From: Stenocarpella maydis
Taxonomy: Eukaryota > Ascomycota > Sordariomycetes > Diaporthales > Diaporthaceae
Direction of reading: 5' to 3'
NCBI GenBank assembly: GCA_002270565.1
Contig: NQMI01000195.1
Coordinates: 1 to 17,819, forward strand
DNA length: 17,819 nucleotides
The notes beneath the pieces are model-generated. The model was not told the origin of the DNA, ran no database searches, and worked only from the letters and a program-made list of their open reading frames with translations. Every line of letters begins with the position of its first letter. The stretch's first letter is position 1. Below, piece by piece: positions 8,257 through 17,819 of the stretch. The translations under genes and the position numbers were made by a program.

Positions 8257-11200
8257 ATGCTCACGCCAGCGGTCCTCAACGTTGTCCTCCCTTTCCATGG
8301 GGACGGCAATACCCCGGCCGAAAGCCTCACGCGAAACGTGCCCCAAGACGCCGACGCGGACATCCTGCTGCTTGGGTGCGGAGACATCCGGAACGTATTG
8401 TACACTGCATACCATGAGAAAGGACTCCGTAAGTGCTCCTGCCTCATCAGCCATTGACACCACCAGCTGACGATTCCGCAGCCCCGAGGAAGTTGGATAT
8501 CACCTTGTGTGTGGACATGCCATCGCGTGACATCGAGGATGCACTAATTGGTTTGTCAACTCCGGAATCGGTGCTCTGTGTATTCTGACTGGTTTTAGCC
8601 CGGAATATCCTGTTCCTGACGCTCCTGGCCACCCAGGGCGAGGAAGTAGGACACTCACTCTTATGGGACGTGTATCATCACCTTTATCTGGATCAAGAGG
8701 CTGTGCGGATTCTCCAGGTACACCTTGGCCGCCTTTTGGCTGCTTCTAGTTCACTCAAAGACTGGAAGAATAGCGAGTTTGGTGTGGAAATCCGCTTCGG
8801 CACCACCTCCACTCTGTCGTCTGCTCGCCATGTATGGCACGCTTATGCCGAGTTCCTGGGGAAGGACGACCAGACTCAGTGCCGAAAAGAATTCGAGGCT
8901 GCCTTGAAACACTCGAAGGGATACCAAAAAACCACCTGGGAAAACCTCTGGGCCGAAGAGGCGTGTGCACGTGCCACAGCTCCCGTCGGGGTTGAAGGCC
9001 TCAAGATTGCCTTGGACTCGTGGTGGGAAAATGGCACGTACGGCCAAGTGCCTGCCAACACGAGCATCCCAAATCCTCTCTTCGCTGCCACTTTATCACA
9101 GCACTCGGTACTCCACTACTGCGCAAACCCGATCTCAGGCTACCACCTGGCGGCAGCGAGTGCTCAGTTCGCTGGAAGATCCGCCCGTGGATCAGGCAGT
9201 GAGACCAAGAATGCTGCGTCCATTGGCCCCGTCGTGGAGGCGCAGATGCTGTTTGCAGAATGGTGCCGTGCGTTCGTGGGGGTCGCTTCAGAAGGTAACA
9301 TAATCTTGCGGTTTACTGCAGCAAGTAGTCTGTCATTTTGCCAAACTCTACAGCACCACCTCAGAACAGGCCAACTATCAGGACATTTCTACCGACGCCA
9401 GCTCACCATGGAGCGTCTTGAATTGGACCCTGGCGAGTATGGAACAGAGTCAAAGACGCCGAAACAGTTTGACATTATCGATACTTCTATTCTATCAGAC
9501 TACCTGGGCACATTGAACATCATTGTTTCCGGCGTCCCGCTCCTCAAGGCCGTTCCGTGGGCTACCCTTTACACTCGAACCAAGGATATGAAGTTTGAAG
9601 GACCGAAGAAAAAGCTCGACGGTCTCCTTTGTGGCCCGTTCAGGACCATTGCAACTCTTCTCGGCACCAGTCCTATCGAATACTGGACCAATGCTACAGC
9701 AGTCTCTAACGTAGACGAACACGTTCTAGACGGGGCTGGAACCCCAGCCGTTCAGTGGCGTTTGGCATGGAAAGCTCACGAACAATTCAGTGGCCGGACG
9801 GGTCAACCGCCGCGACTCAAGGTCAACATCGATGCTCTCGCAAATCTTATCCGTGCAGTATACCGAGCCATGCTCGCCCACGGGGACCTGGAAGCTACAT
9901 TGGTCCGCTCAGAGGGGCCGCAGGCAAGCATTATCCTCAAACATGTATTCCCGAAATACCATGGAACAAGTCTTGTTGCGTTCATACGAAGGCTTCTGCA
10001 GACCTTGGATATGTCTATGGAGGCCGTCTGCCTTGGAGCGCTCGAAAAGATCGACCTCGACGACGGATTCCTGTTTGCGCAGAAGTTCAGACAGGCACTT
10101 TCAGCTGAAATGGCAATCCAGAGGCTAGCCACCCTACCTTCGCCACGAAAAGATACCCCTCTGTTCTCTGGGTGGTCTGACATCCCTGACTTTGTGGCTG
10201 TGACCATCTCTGTTCCCGCTGTCTATTGGAAGAAGGTCGCCACGGTAGCTCTTGAGGAAGGAATAAGCTTCACGGTTGAGGCAAGCCTGTTCAGTGGTCG
10301 AAAAGACGCTTCTGGCTTCCACAGCATCTATTCGGATGTACAGGTCACGTTCGGAACCGTCTCGAGCGTAGGCGATAGACATGGCAACGAGCTCACCGTG
10401 GCCATTGATGAGGACCATGCAGCTTGGTCCGGAGACGCGGATCTCATTGTTACCTTCTTTGCGTCCGCCGAAGTCCTCTCAATTGACCCTGTACACACCA
10501 ATGCCAGTATCTGTCTACAGAGCGCAGCTATGCCTTCCGCAATCATCAGCAAGAGGCTTCCCGAACTTGGCGAACCGAGCTTTTTCAAGCCTATAGACAT
10601 ATATGAGACCGATTTGAAGGACGGTGATCATATTTATATCACCAGGAATCCACCGGGCCAAGATGGCTTTCCCAACTACAATGACATGGCACCCATAGCG
10701 GTGCATGACACCTCCGGGGATAGCAGATCGTGCTTTTCTGCGGACATTGACCTCTCGGGTATTCTTCGCGCCATTACTGGGCGTCTGGACGTCTCGTCGC
10801 CGGAGGGAAAGAGATTACTTGCTGAAAGGGCTGCTGTAGATGTCCGGAAGATCTCACCTTTCACTTTTGAGATCGTTCTCGGCGAGGGGGCGGCCGTCTA
10901 TCCGCTGTCCTTCCCCGTGCCCGTCGTCAAAGATGGGAGCAAGACGAAAATCGCACGAACATCAGCTTATGTGGAAGTTATAGCCCCTGTGGCCGACCCG
11001 GCAACAGCAGAATCACTGGAGAGCTTCATCTTCCCGTGTACACTATCGAAGACGGCCTCCAGCTTAAGTTACGCACAGCCCATCCCGGTGCCGCTCAACA
11101 TCCCACATCTCAACCTCAACCACTTACCAGTACTCGATATCTCCGACAAAAAGCGCTTGGGGTTCCTGACGACCTTGACCTCGATGATGTTTTCTGCGCG

Positions 11201-12014
11201 AGAACGCAAGCTCCGCGAGCAGGCGGACGAAGCCGGCCTGGTGACCTCGCCACGGATGAACTTCAAGGAGTCCCTCTTTACAATGTTCATGCTGACATCA
11301 GGCCTCCAGGGCGGTCAAACCGGCCTGTTCGCGATACACAATCAAGCCAAGGGCGGCATCCACATGCTCTTCTTCGTCTCCGCGATCCGCATCGATGGGG
11401 CGAATGCCAGCGTGGCCCTCGACGCTGCGGTCATCCCATTCACGCTGGAGATCATTAAGGGCGGGAAACTAGAGGACTTCCTCCTCCTCCTGAGGGAGCT
11501 CGAGTGCTGTACCATAACCGTCGACGATGAGGAGCTGGTGTTGTGGAAGAAGGTGCTGCCTGCGCTGGTGGAGCGGTGCAGGGACTGGACGCACACGGCC
11601 GAGTGCGAGTACACGGAACCCGGGGCGACCGTGCCGCTGAGCACCGAGCCGGGCCCGAAGGTGCTGTGCAGCTGTGGGGCAGGCAAACTGCCCAAGGACT
11701 TCGTCAGCCTTCCGGGGTGGGATGTTGCCTCGCAGTTTGCGACACGTGTTGCCATCAGCCCGGTGTATGCGCTGCCGTTTGTGGAGGATGTAGTTGAACC
11801 TGAACTGGCCGAGAAGTTGTCCCAGTCGCACCTGAGTGTGCAGGGAGATGAGACACTTCGGTGCAGGAACTGTGGGAACGTCGAAGCCAAGGGCGGTGGC
11901 GCCCTCAAGAAGTGCATGCGGTGCCTGAAGGTTAGATATTGTTCTGTTGAGTGTCAGAAGAAGGATTGGAAGAAGCATAGGATGGAGTGTGGCGATTCAG
12001 AGCGAAATAGGTGA
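8257..12014 (+). CDS. DUF4470 and MYND zinc-finger protein (three exons)
   Basis: Exons are 8257-8428, 8482-8550 and 8599-12014, giving 1218 residues. The first ATG after an in-frame stop (8221-8223) was chosen. Residues 10-110 match the DUF4470 domain, also known as the N-terminal domain of the dynein-arm assembly factor DNAAF3, with the motif DILLLGCGDIRNV at 35-47 and ARNILFLTLL at 81-90. Splicing is needed to join these. A long central region has no recognised domain. The C terminus (1169-1211) is a complete MYND finger with ligands C1169, C1172, C1186, C1189, C1195, C1199, H1207 and C1211, followed by a seven-residue tail. MYND fingers bind two zinc ions and mediate protein contacts. Fungal proteins of this layout are common and mostly uncharacterised; the cellular role is unknown. 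GC content and codon use are normal and no RIP damage is seen. A tRNA-Arg gene lies 285 bp downstream. Confidence 0.92.
8429..8481 (+). other. Intron 1 of the DUF4470/MYND gene
   Basis: 53 bp, GTAAGT donor, CTGAC branch site (8467-8471) and CAG acceptor. It is a phase 1 intron. Removing it joins HEKGL to PPRKLD, as in relatives of the DUF4470 domain. Confidence 0.9.
8551..8598 (+). other. Intron 2 of the DUF4470/MYND gene
   Basis: 48 bp, GTTTGT donor, CTGAC branch site (8585-8589) and TAG acceptor. It is a phase 1 intron. Removing it creates the conserved ALIARNIL junction. Confidence 0.9.
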
Positions 12015-12299
12015 CGCAGGCGCAGCTCCCGCGACGGAGCTCAGAGTGGCAGAAGTGTGAGCCCTGGTACAAACCTTTCACATTCCCATGGTGAGGCTTA
12101 CTAACAGGACCTGACATGTCTGTTCTTAATTCTAGAGCTTTCCCTGGCATCCAAATCACAACACAAAATAACAGCCTTTCTCTCGAGAGTCTCGTAGCAC
12201 GTAACATTGTCAAAACTCAGGTCGTAATTCGGATGCTTGAAGGAGACGGCATTGAACTTACCATTCAAAAGGATTGACATAGGGTCGACGACAAGGCAT
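12015..12299. other. 3' region of the DUF4470/MYND gene
   Basis: Intergenic DNA that should hold the 3' UTR. No consensus AATAAA is seen; acaaaataac near 12161-12170 is the nearest A-rich candidate for a polyadenylation signal. No other feature was found. Confidence 0.4.
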
Positions 12300-12382
12300 G
12301 GTCGGCTGGCGCAATGGTAGCGTGTATCACTCCTATGACAGCAGCGATGATGAGGTTTTGGGTTCGAGTCCCAAGTCGATCG
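12300..12382 (+). tRNA. tRNA-Arg(CCT) with an 11-nt intron
   Basis: A complete cloverleaf. The acceptor ggtcggc pairs with gtcgatc (two G-T pairs) and is followed by discriminator G. The D stem gcgc/gcgt (one G-T pair) lies in an A box tggcgcaatgg. The anticodon stem tatca/tgatg carries U33 at 12331 and anticodon CCT at 12332-12334. The intron is at 12336-12346, one base after the anticodon as is standard. The variable loop is aggtt and the T arm is ttggg-TTCGAGT-cccaa. The mature RNA would be 72 nt before CCA addition. A short TTTT follows at 12392-12395. The gene lies between the 3' ends of two convergent protein genes. Confidence 0.9.
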
Positions 12383-12391
12383 ACCATAATA

Positions 12392-12395
12392 TTTT
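12392..12395 (+). terminator. Short pol III terminator of tRNA-Arg
   Basis: A run of four T, 10 nt past the tRNA 3' end. This is the minimum length for pol III stopping. Confidence 0.5.
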
Positions 12396-12524
12396 GGTTC
12401 ATTCCCGTGGTTTGACCCCAGCTTTTGGACCTACACGCTTAAACTTTTCTAAGAAAGCGTTGCTGGTATACCATATGCTTGGCCTTGAGGGTTTATATAT
12501 ACATGTCTTGGTAGGTTGTCTAAT

Positions 12525-12986
12525 CGGTCATCGTACACGCACCCAGCTATTTCCGTGGGCGCACCCAGTACAAGAAATTAAGCGTGCAGCACACTATAAA
12601 TTCTTGTACCTCCCCCAGTCTCAAGTTCCTCCACGCCCCTTCAAGCCCTTCCAAAGGGCCCCTCCAAATAGTACCCTTCTACCTGCCCTCTATATACCTA
12701 GAGGAAGGCAAAAGCCCTCTTAGGCTCGTGAAGGGCCTTCCTTTGGGCGCGTGGAGGGCACGTGGAGGGCCTTCCTGAGTGCACGCGCCTACGGGCCCAG
12801 GCCCAGAGGGTTAGGGTAGGCCTTTTACTACTGTATATGGGCTTTCCACGCACCCAGCGAAGGGTGAGGTGGGGCCTAAGTGCGGGGTTGAGGAGCTAGC
12901 GGTGTAAGACAACTGGGAATGCTCCACGCTTAATTTTTTGTACTAGGTGCGCCCACGGAAATAGCTGGGTGCGTGTACGATGACCG
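12525..12986. mobile_element. Non-autonomous TIR transposon (MITE), possibly Mutator-like
   Basis: The two ends are 67-bp terminal inverted repeats, 12525-12591 and 12920-12986, with only three mismatches. They start cggtcatcgtacacgcaccc. The flanks carry TGTCTAAT at 12517-12524 and 12987-12994, an 8-bp target duplication. If the first C belongs to the flank, the duplication is TGTCTAATC (9 bp) and the element is 461 bp. TIRs this long with an 8-10 bp duplication suit Mutator-like elements. hAT elements also make 8-bp duplications but usually have short TIRs. The interior has no coding frame of note and is rich in GGGCC and AAGGGCC stretches and near repeats such as cgtggagggc twice near 12750. 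The high TIR match and clean duplication point to a fairly recent insertion with no RIP. A decayed relative of the terminus is at 15773-15832. Confidence 0.9.
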
Positions 12987-12994
12987 TGTCTAAT

Positions 12995-13365
12995 CTGTTT
13001 TGCCTAAGAGGACAAAGGGTATGTCTTCCGGATGTTAGTAATGGAATGCGGTCTGTAACGACCTGTATGCTTTTAAAGAATAGCTTATTGAAATTTGTTG
13101 AGCTGACACTTTACGGGATCCATGTGTCTCTGCATTTATTTCTAGTTTTCATAAATACAGATGCACAGGTTTATGTGTCTGTGGAACCTAATTACCTATT
13201 GCGAGTCTCTACTATAGTTATTACAACGCCGGAGTGTAGAACTATACTCCTTGCATGGATTATTCACGGGTGTAGACGAGCACAATTCCGGTCATACAGA
13301 TCAGAGGGTGAAGTTAGTCCCTGGGAAGATGGCGCAAATGAGTGATGCTTGAATTCCACTTCCCT
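12995..13365. other. Spacer between the MITE and the 3' end of the HET gene
   Basis: No supported gene. A 121-codon plus-strand frame begins inside the MITE end (12980) and runs to 13345 with no recognised feature. The part next to 13365 should carry the 3' UTR of the minus-strand HET gene. Confidence 0.5.
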
Positions 13366-15263
13366 TCACATGAGACAGAATTGATCAAGCATTGCTTCAT
13401 CTGTCACACCTTCGAGCCCTTCACCAGCCATGCAACCGTGCAAGTAACTGAACCCACCTGATTAGCACGAGGAAAAGCGTCAAAATTGATGTCGTAGGTT
13501 TGCGCTTACCATTCTCCAACCAGGCCATATTTTGTGCTTTCTGCTGTAGATGTCGATCCCGAATTTCGGCCGCGGCGTGACTCTTGCTCACGAAGTGCAA
13601 ACAAAACTTCCCCACCTAAAAGGACCGCGATCGTATCGCCGACGCGAGCCGTAGCGTCCACAAATCCAAATCGCCCTTGCCGTGAGATGAAGAAGATCCT
13701 TCCATAGAGTGCGGAAAGCATGGCATCCTCGAATTTCTTTGCCAATTTCTCCTCGGGATCATTCAGCGCAAAGCGTTCATTGCGAGCTCGGCACCAGGCC
13801 TTCCACATTTGCTGCACGGTGCTTTCGTCGAGCACTTGAGTACTCCAACCATCCGGGCCTCTTTGTCGGGATCGTGAAGATGTCAGCGTCTCCGGAAAGG
13901 CGGCCGGGACATTTGGCCATGTGTAAGTCGAGAACTCCTTTCTCTTCGAGGAGAGGCGCCAGAGCCCTTGGACAGTTGAACACATGGCTGGACCGTGTAC
14001 GAAGTCCCTATATTTTGTCGGCTTGGAGGTCAGCTCTATGTGGTCCAAAGCCCTTCCCTTGACGGTGAGAGTGTTATCGCGGAATGCCGCATAGGCACGA
14101 GCTCCTCCGGCTGCCGAATATTGCTTCTGTTGAAGCAAGTACCTCCCACCACGCATCGTGGTCCAGTCCGGACACCATGTCGGCATATCAGGCAGTCCTT
14201 TGTTTCCGACGTTGTGATGGGAGAGTATCTCCAAGGTCCCCGAGTAATCGATCATGGCTCTTACCACGTCCTTGTACAGGTCATGGACAGACCGGCTGTA
14301 ATCTGGTTGGAGTCTGGGGTCTTCCGCGATAAGCCGGAAGAGGCTGTAGACTTTATCTCTCGGATCTGACGCCATTGACCCTCGAGATCGGTAGAGAATC
14401 TCGATCGGTGCTGGTTTGGCCTGTGGGTCCGAGCTCTGGTATTGATGTCGAGTGGACATTAGATGGCTTATTGGCGTCAAGACGACGTGCCTTATCAGAT
14501 GCTGCCATTGGTGCGGTATCTTGGCGTTATATCTGTAGTCAATCAGGTACTCCATAGCCTGGCTGAAGACATCGCCACCAAGCCTCGCCAGGCCACAGAC
14601 GAAAATGACCCGCGGTGCCACGGCATATTCTTGAATTATCCAGGCTCTCCTCCACCACCCACGATGCATCAGCTTGTAAAGCCCTTTCCAGTGCGGCGCT
14701 TTTTGCTCGTCCACAAGAACACGTGTGATTTGGGTGTGTCTCTCGCCAGCTTCGGCCGGCATGCAAGATATCTCAAAAAGAAGCTGTAACGCTTGATCGC
14801 TGCCTTGATGAGACTCTCCCAGAAATACCACGACATTACGAGAATTTTGGTATATAGACCACATCCGTTGGACGTAATTGTTGACCTCTAGGCCGTCGGC
14901 CTGGTTAATGCAGAGAGCATCAATCCACAGCAGGCGTTCGTCGCGGGGCCTTCGAAGATGTCGCAAAGCGGAAGCCAGGTTTGCTGTCACTTGCACTGGT
15001 CTTCCATTCAATGATATTGAGACCTTGCGGGTCAAATCACCCCAGGTGTATGACAAAGCATCGTATTTTCCACGCATGGTTACCAAGTGTGAATTCACGA
15101 GCTCACACCTCACAGGCTCCCCACCTAGTCCGGGACCTAGACTGACACACCGGATCGCCCAATGGTTCTGGCCTGGAGATAATCCATCTTGTGACGGAAG
15201 AGGCAAGTCCTCAAGTGGTGCATAGATGCCTGTGTCATTGGCTGGTGGTCGTTGAGCCTCCAT
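13366..15263 (-). CDS. HET-domain protein (two exons)
   Basis: Exon 1 is 15263-13510 and exon 2 is 13447-13366, giving 611 residues. The HET domain, which triggers cell death after fusion of unlike fungal individuals in the known cases, spans about residues 67-216. Its three signature blocks are present: YDALSYTWGD (67-76), LWIDALCINQ (112-121) and the RGWWRRAWIIQEYAVA block (201-216). The later family motif SDPRDKVYSLFRLI is at 299-312. Near the C terminus is the usual GDTIAVLLGGEV stretch. The unspliced frame stops just after LVGE. A 62-bp intron restores the typical ending as LVGECYLHGCMAGEG and adds 26 more residues after the C. The start ATG gives a normal family N terminus. No NLR, prion-like or other HET partner gene is visible nearby. 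It converges with the DUF4470/MYND gene. Incompatibility function is not shown; most HET genes have unknown specificity. Confidence 0.93.
13448..13509 (-). other. Intron of the HET gene
   Basis: 62 bp on the minus strand, GTAAGC donor, GCTAATC branch-like site and TTCAG acceptor. An earlier CAG (in aatcag) lies 11 nt upstream of the used acceptor. Using the later one gives the family-typical ECYLHG junction. Confidence 0.88.
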
Positions 15264-15772
15264 GTCGGTGGTTTAAGCTAGCGGTGGTCCCATAGTCTGG
15301 ACAAATCGGCGTGATTCAGGATCTGTACGACGGATTTTGCGTGTTTGTCGGTATCAAAATAACAGGAAAGCCCAAGATGGCCACAGTGTTCAGAGTTGGT
15401 ATCAGTCGGGCCCTGATGATGGATGCTGTGATGTGCAGGATCAAGGAATGGCGACGGAACGGCCCTGGCGGAAGTGGGGCTTGCTGTTGATGAAAGGTTC
15501 GAAGACCCCCTGCATTCAGCTGTGCCTTAGCTCCATTGATAACACCAGTACCCCCACATAACTGCACTGGTATTGGATATTAGAGTCGTGGGTTGTGGGC
15601 AGGAGTCGTTTTCCAACGGATACCTTTGCTTCCGGCTCCGTCTGCTCAGGGTAATTCCAGTAGATCCCCAGTCATTCAAAATGGGATTTTTGGGTGGGCT
15701 GAGGTGAGGTGCGTTTGATCGTGGTAAAAGGCAGGATATACACGGTTAGCATTCACGCACCTAGCTTTTTAC
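15264..15772. other. Upstream region of the HET gene
   Basis: Normal-GC DNA expected to hold the HET promoter (minus strand). No TATA box stands out. Overlapping open frames of about 75-83 codons on both strands (15316-15567) show no family feature and are not called. GC content falls from about 15770. Confidence 0.5.
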
Positions 15773-15832
15773 ATTTATACACCCAGCTCTTTCTATAGGC
15801 GCACCTAGTATAAGAGATTAAGCATATAGCAC
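15773..15832 (+). repeat. RIP-decayed copy of the MITE terminus
   Basis: This aligns with the left TIR of the MITE at 12525 over about 60 bp. Most differences are transitions, for example ccgtggg to ctataggc-type changes, cccagtacaag to cctagtataag and gcgtgcagc to gcatatagc. A second partial TIR start (acgcacctagct) lies just to the left near 15754, so the terminus seems to be doubled. No matching right end was found. Confidence 0.75.
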
Positions 15833-16749
15833 ACCTAGTTGCCTTATACTACTTAAACTAAGCTCTAATAACCCTATATTATACCTCCTCTTATATATTA
15901 TATTATTTTTATATTTCTAATATTAATATAATATTAAAACTAAAATTCTTAATAACATTTTATACATAAATAATATATAGCTACTTATTTACTTATTTAT
16001 TCCTTTATTTATTTTCTAGATAAAATACTAACTATTATTATAACTATCTCAATATTTATCTTTTTAATTTGTTTTAATATATTTAATTAAAATAAATAAT
16101 TTGATCTTTAACATAATTATATTAACTTTACCTTAATAATAATAATTATTACTTTATATATTTGTAACTTTAATAATAGACGATAAATTTCGTAATGAAT
16201 ATACATTTTATTTAAAATCCTTAAAAACTTTATATTCCTACCCCTTAAATAAATATCTTATTATTAGCTACTACTTAAAGAGTAACTTAAATATCTATCA
16301 TTTAAATATTAACTGAATAATTATAGCTTATATAAAAATTAATGACTTTATTTTAAATTACATTTTTAAAATATATTTATCTGCTAAACTAAGTATAATA
16401 ATTATATTACTTATATTTTTATTATTATATTAATTTATTTTATCACTATATTACTATAAGATATATAATTAGTAATTAATTAAGATACTAAGAAAAGAAA
16501 CCTAATAAAATACATAATAAGTTATTATAAATTATGAATAAAAGATTTAAAAGATAGTAAAGAAAAAATTAAGGAAGCTAAAATAGCTAATAATATTTTA
16601 TAAAACTAACTACTCTTTAGATTTTTCAGTAAGGTAAAGTATATAAATAATACGTTACTTTAAACTTTATATTATGTTAAATATATAAAATATATTAACA
16701 AGGTTTATGTTTTAATTATTTATCTTTTAAATCCCTAAATAAATATCTA
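15833..16749. other. Extremely AT-rich block, no gene
   Basis: This stretch is clearly richer in A and T than any other part of the window, with TAA, TTA and ATA throughout and stops in every frame I tried. It begins at the decayed MITE terminus and ends at a copia-like LTR start. Heavily RIP-mutated repeat DNA is the likely content. No protein or RNA feature could be recovered. Confidence 0.6.
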
Positions 16750-17282
16750 TGTTGGAATAGCATTGGGACTGATTGCATAAGGTCACCTAATCTGGGTGGG
16801 ATGACTAATCTTACTGGGCACTACACGATCTGAATAAGAATGTGCATCATGCGGTCCCTCCATATTTCAGAAGAGTTAGACGATTCATCATCAAATTATA
16901 GAACTTAATTAAACAAACACTATACATACATATAAAACAGCTATATAATAAAGGACATTTAATACTAATCAGTAATTACTTAGCGCAATTACAGATTAGC
17001 AAGAGTAAAGAGATAAGTACCTATATAATTCCCTAAATGCTACTATAGAATGAAGATTAAACCGCAGAAGCAATTAGACTTATACGCTTGTTCTAAGAGC
17101 CCAGAAGTTCTTCTAATCAAGCTGCAGCGCAGCAAGAGATAAAGGATTATCTGGAAGATGAAGTCTGTTTCTTCTCATATAAACTATATCTACTCTACCT
17201 AATAAAGATTGAGAGGTAGTAGAAGGTAGAGGCATATATGATTAGAATAAACAGAGTATACGCTACTATACAACAAGCAACA
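16750..17282 (+). repeat. Copia-like LTR, probable 5' LTR
   Basis: It starts TGTTGGAATAG, a common start of fungal Ty1/copia LTRs. Candidate ends with CAACA, complementary to the TGTTG start, are at 17271-17275 and 17278-17282, so the 3' edge is uncertain. Base composition changes abruptly at 16750. A primer-binding site was not identified. A gag-like start codon follows at 17335. Confidence 0.5.
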
Positions 17283-17334
17283 ATCCGTATAAACTAATAA
17301 TATCCCGTACGAATTGATAAGAGGACACACTACT

Positions 17335-17819
17335 ATGTTATCCGCCTCAGATAACCCCAAGGAAGGCCCTTTCAGCAATTCCAGCCCTTCTAGCTAAACC
17401 CAACTCCTTTAGATATATAAAAAGATAGCAAAAAGAAGCATAATTAATATTAAAAGATAGCAATAATTTACCAAGCACTGATTCTAAAATAATAAGGAAA
17501 TCAATCTAAAAGCACCCTTATCTTCTATATAACTTACTATATACTTTGCGCGGATTATAGTGGAGATTATCTAAATGAAGCTCTAAATAAGGATATTCCT
17601 TATAATAATTATCTTAGCATTTAAAGGATGGACTTCTTATTAACTTAATTAAGTCCTATATATCTTTAGGAATGAGCTAATAGATGTAATTAATAGGTAA
17701 GGAATTCCTACTCTAGGGGCATCTATTAATAAATAAATTTTAGCTATACTTTAGTATAGATATATAGTTATTATACAACCTGCCCCTAATCTACTATAAA
17801 ACTAAACCCTAATATATAC
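17335..17819 (+). pseudogene. Start of a decayed copia-like gag frame, cut by the window edge
   Basis: An ATG at 17335 is followed by 20 clean codons (beginning MLSASDNPKEGPFSNSS) and then by frequent stops, many one transition from glutamine codons. It lies 53-60 bp past the candidate LTR end, where gag should start. Beyond the first 20 codons the reading is poor, and the family is inferred from position and the LTR start. The rest of the element lies beyond the window. Confidence 0.4.

Noticed and set aside
11342..11978. Long minus-strand frames of 169-191 codons
   Set aside because: They lie antisense to the 3' part of the MYND gene, where high GC reduces stops. The plus strand has the clear domain.
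12298..12723. A 141-codon plus-strand open frame
   Set aside because: It begins at the tRNA-Arg gene and runs through the MITE terminus, so it is an overlap artefact.
12980..13345. A 121-codon plus-strand open frame
   Set aside because: It starts inside the MITE terminus and has no recognised motif. Its position opposite the HET 3' end makes a chance frame more likely.
15316..15567. Overlapping open frames of 74-83 codons on both strands upstream of the HET gene
   Set aside because: No motif or splice signal supports either. The interval is better read as promoter DNA.
15833..16749. AT-rich block as a possible mitochondrial insertion
   Set aside because: No mitochondrial reading frame or RNA was seen, and it is bounded by decayed transposon ends. 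RIP is the simpler explanation.

Overview
The window looks like nuclear DNA of a filamentous ascomycete (Pezizomycotina). The signs are short GT-AG introns of 48-62 bp with CTGAC or CTAAT branch sites, a HET-domain gene, a DUF4470/MYND gene, intron-bearing tRNA genes, and AT-rich blocks of transposon relics whose damage is almost all C-to-T or G-to-A, as expected from repeat-induced point mutation (RIP). I cannot place it below that level.

Layout. About 1-6150 is decayed transposon DNA: a Ty3/gypsy-like gag-protease relic on the minus strand (1-1309), poorly resolved relics (1310-3240), a Ty1/copia RNase H fragment on the minus strand (3567-4051) between two direct copies of an element carrying a 25-bp minisatellite (3451-3565 and 4052-4192), and two further degenerate plus-strand frames (4501-5608, 5712-6074). 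A 293-bp sequence occurs twice with no difference seen (6157-6449 and 7766-8058). The copies flank a normal-GC segment that holds a tRNA-like gene on the minus strand (7366-7475).

The gene island is 8257-15263. A three-exon gene on the plus strand (8257-12014) encodes a 1218-residue protein with an N-terminal DUF4470 domain and a C-terminal MYND zinc finger. A tRNA-Arg(CCT) gene with an 11-nt intron follows (12300-12382), then a 462-bp non-autonomous DNA transposon with 67-bp terminal inverted repeats and an 8-9 bp target duplication (12525-12986). A two-exon HET-domain gene lies on the minus strand (13366-15263). The two protein genes converge, with the tRNA and the MITE between their 3' ends.

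After a short normal-GC stretch, AT-rich DNA resumes at about 15770. It opens with a RIP-decayed copy of the same MITE terminus, passes through a very AT-rich block, and ends in a copia-like LTR (from 16750) and the start of a decayed gag frame at the right edge.

How the genes work together. No operon-like unit is visible. A HET gene and a DUF4470/MYND gene boxed in by RIP-affected repeats is a typical accessory compartment. A functional link between the two proteins is speculation. Three single N bases (3566, 5710, 7765) lie at or near repeat boundaries and look like assembly joins, so long-range order across them is uncertain. I found no convincing undescribed system. The MITE family, the 293-bp duplication and the minisatellite element are the best candidates for follow-up.
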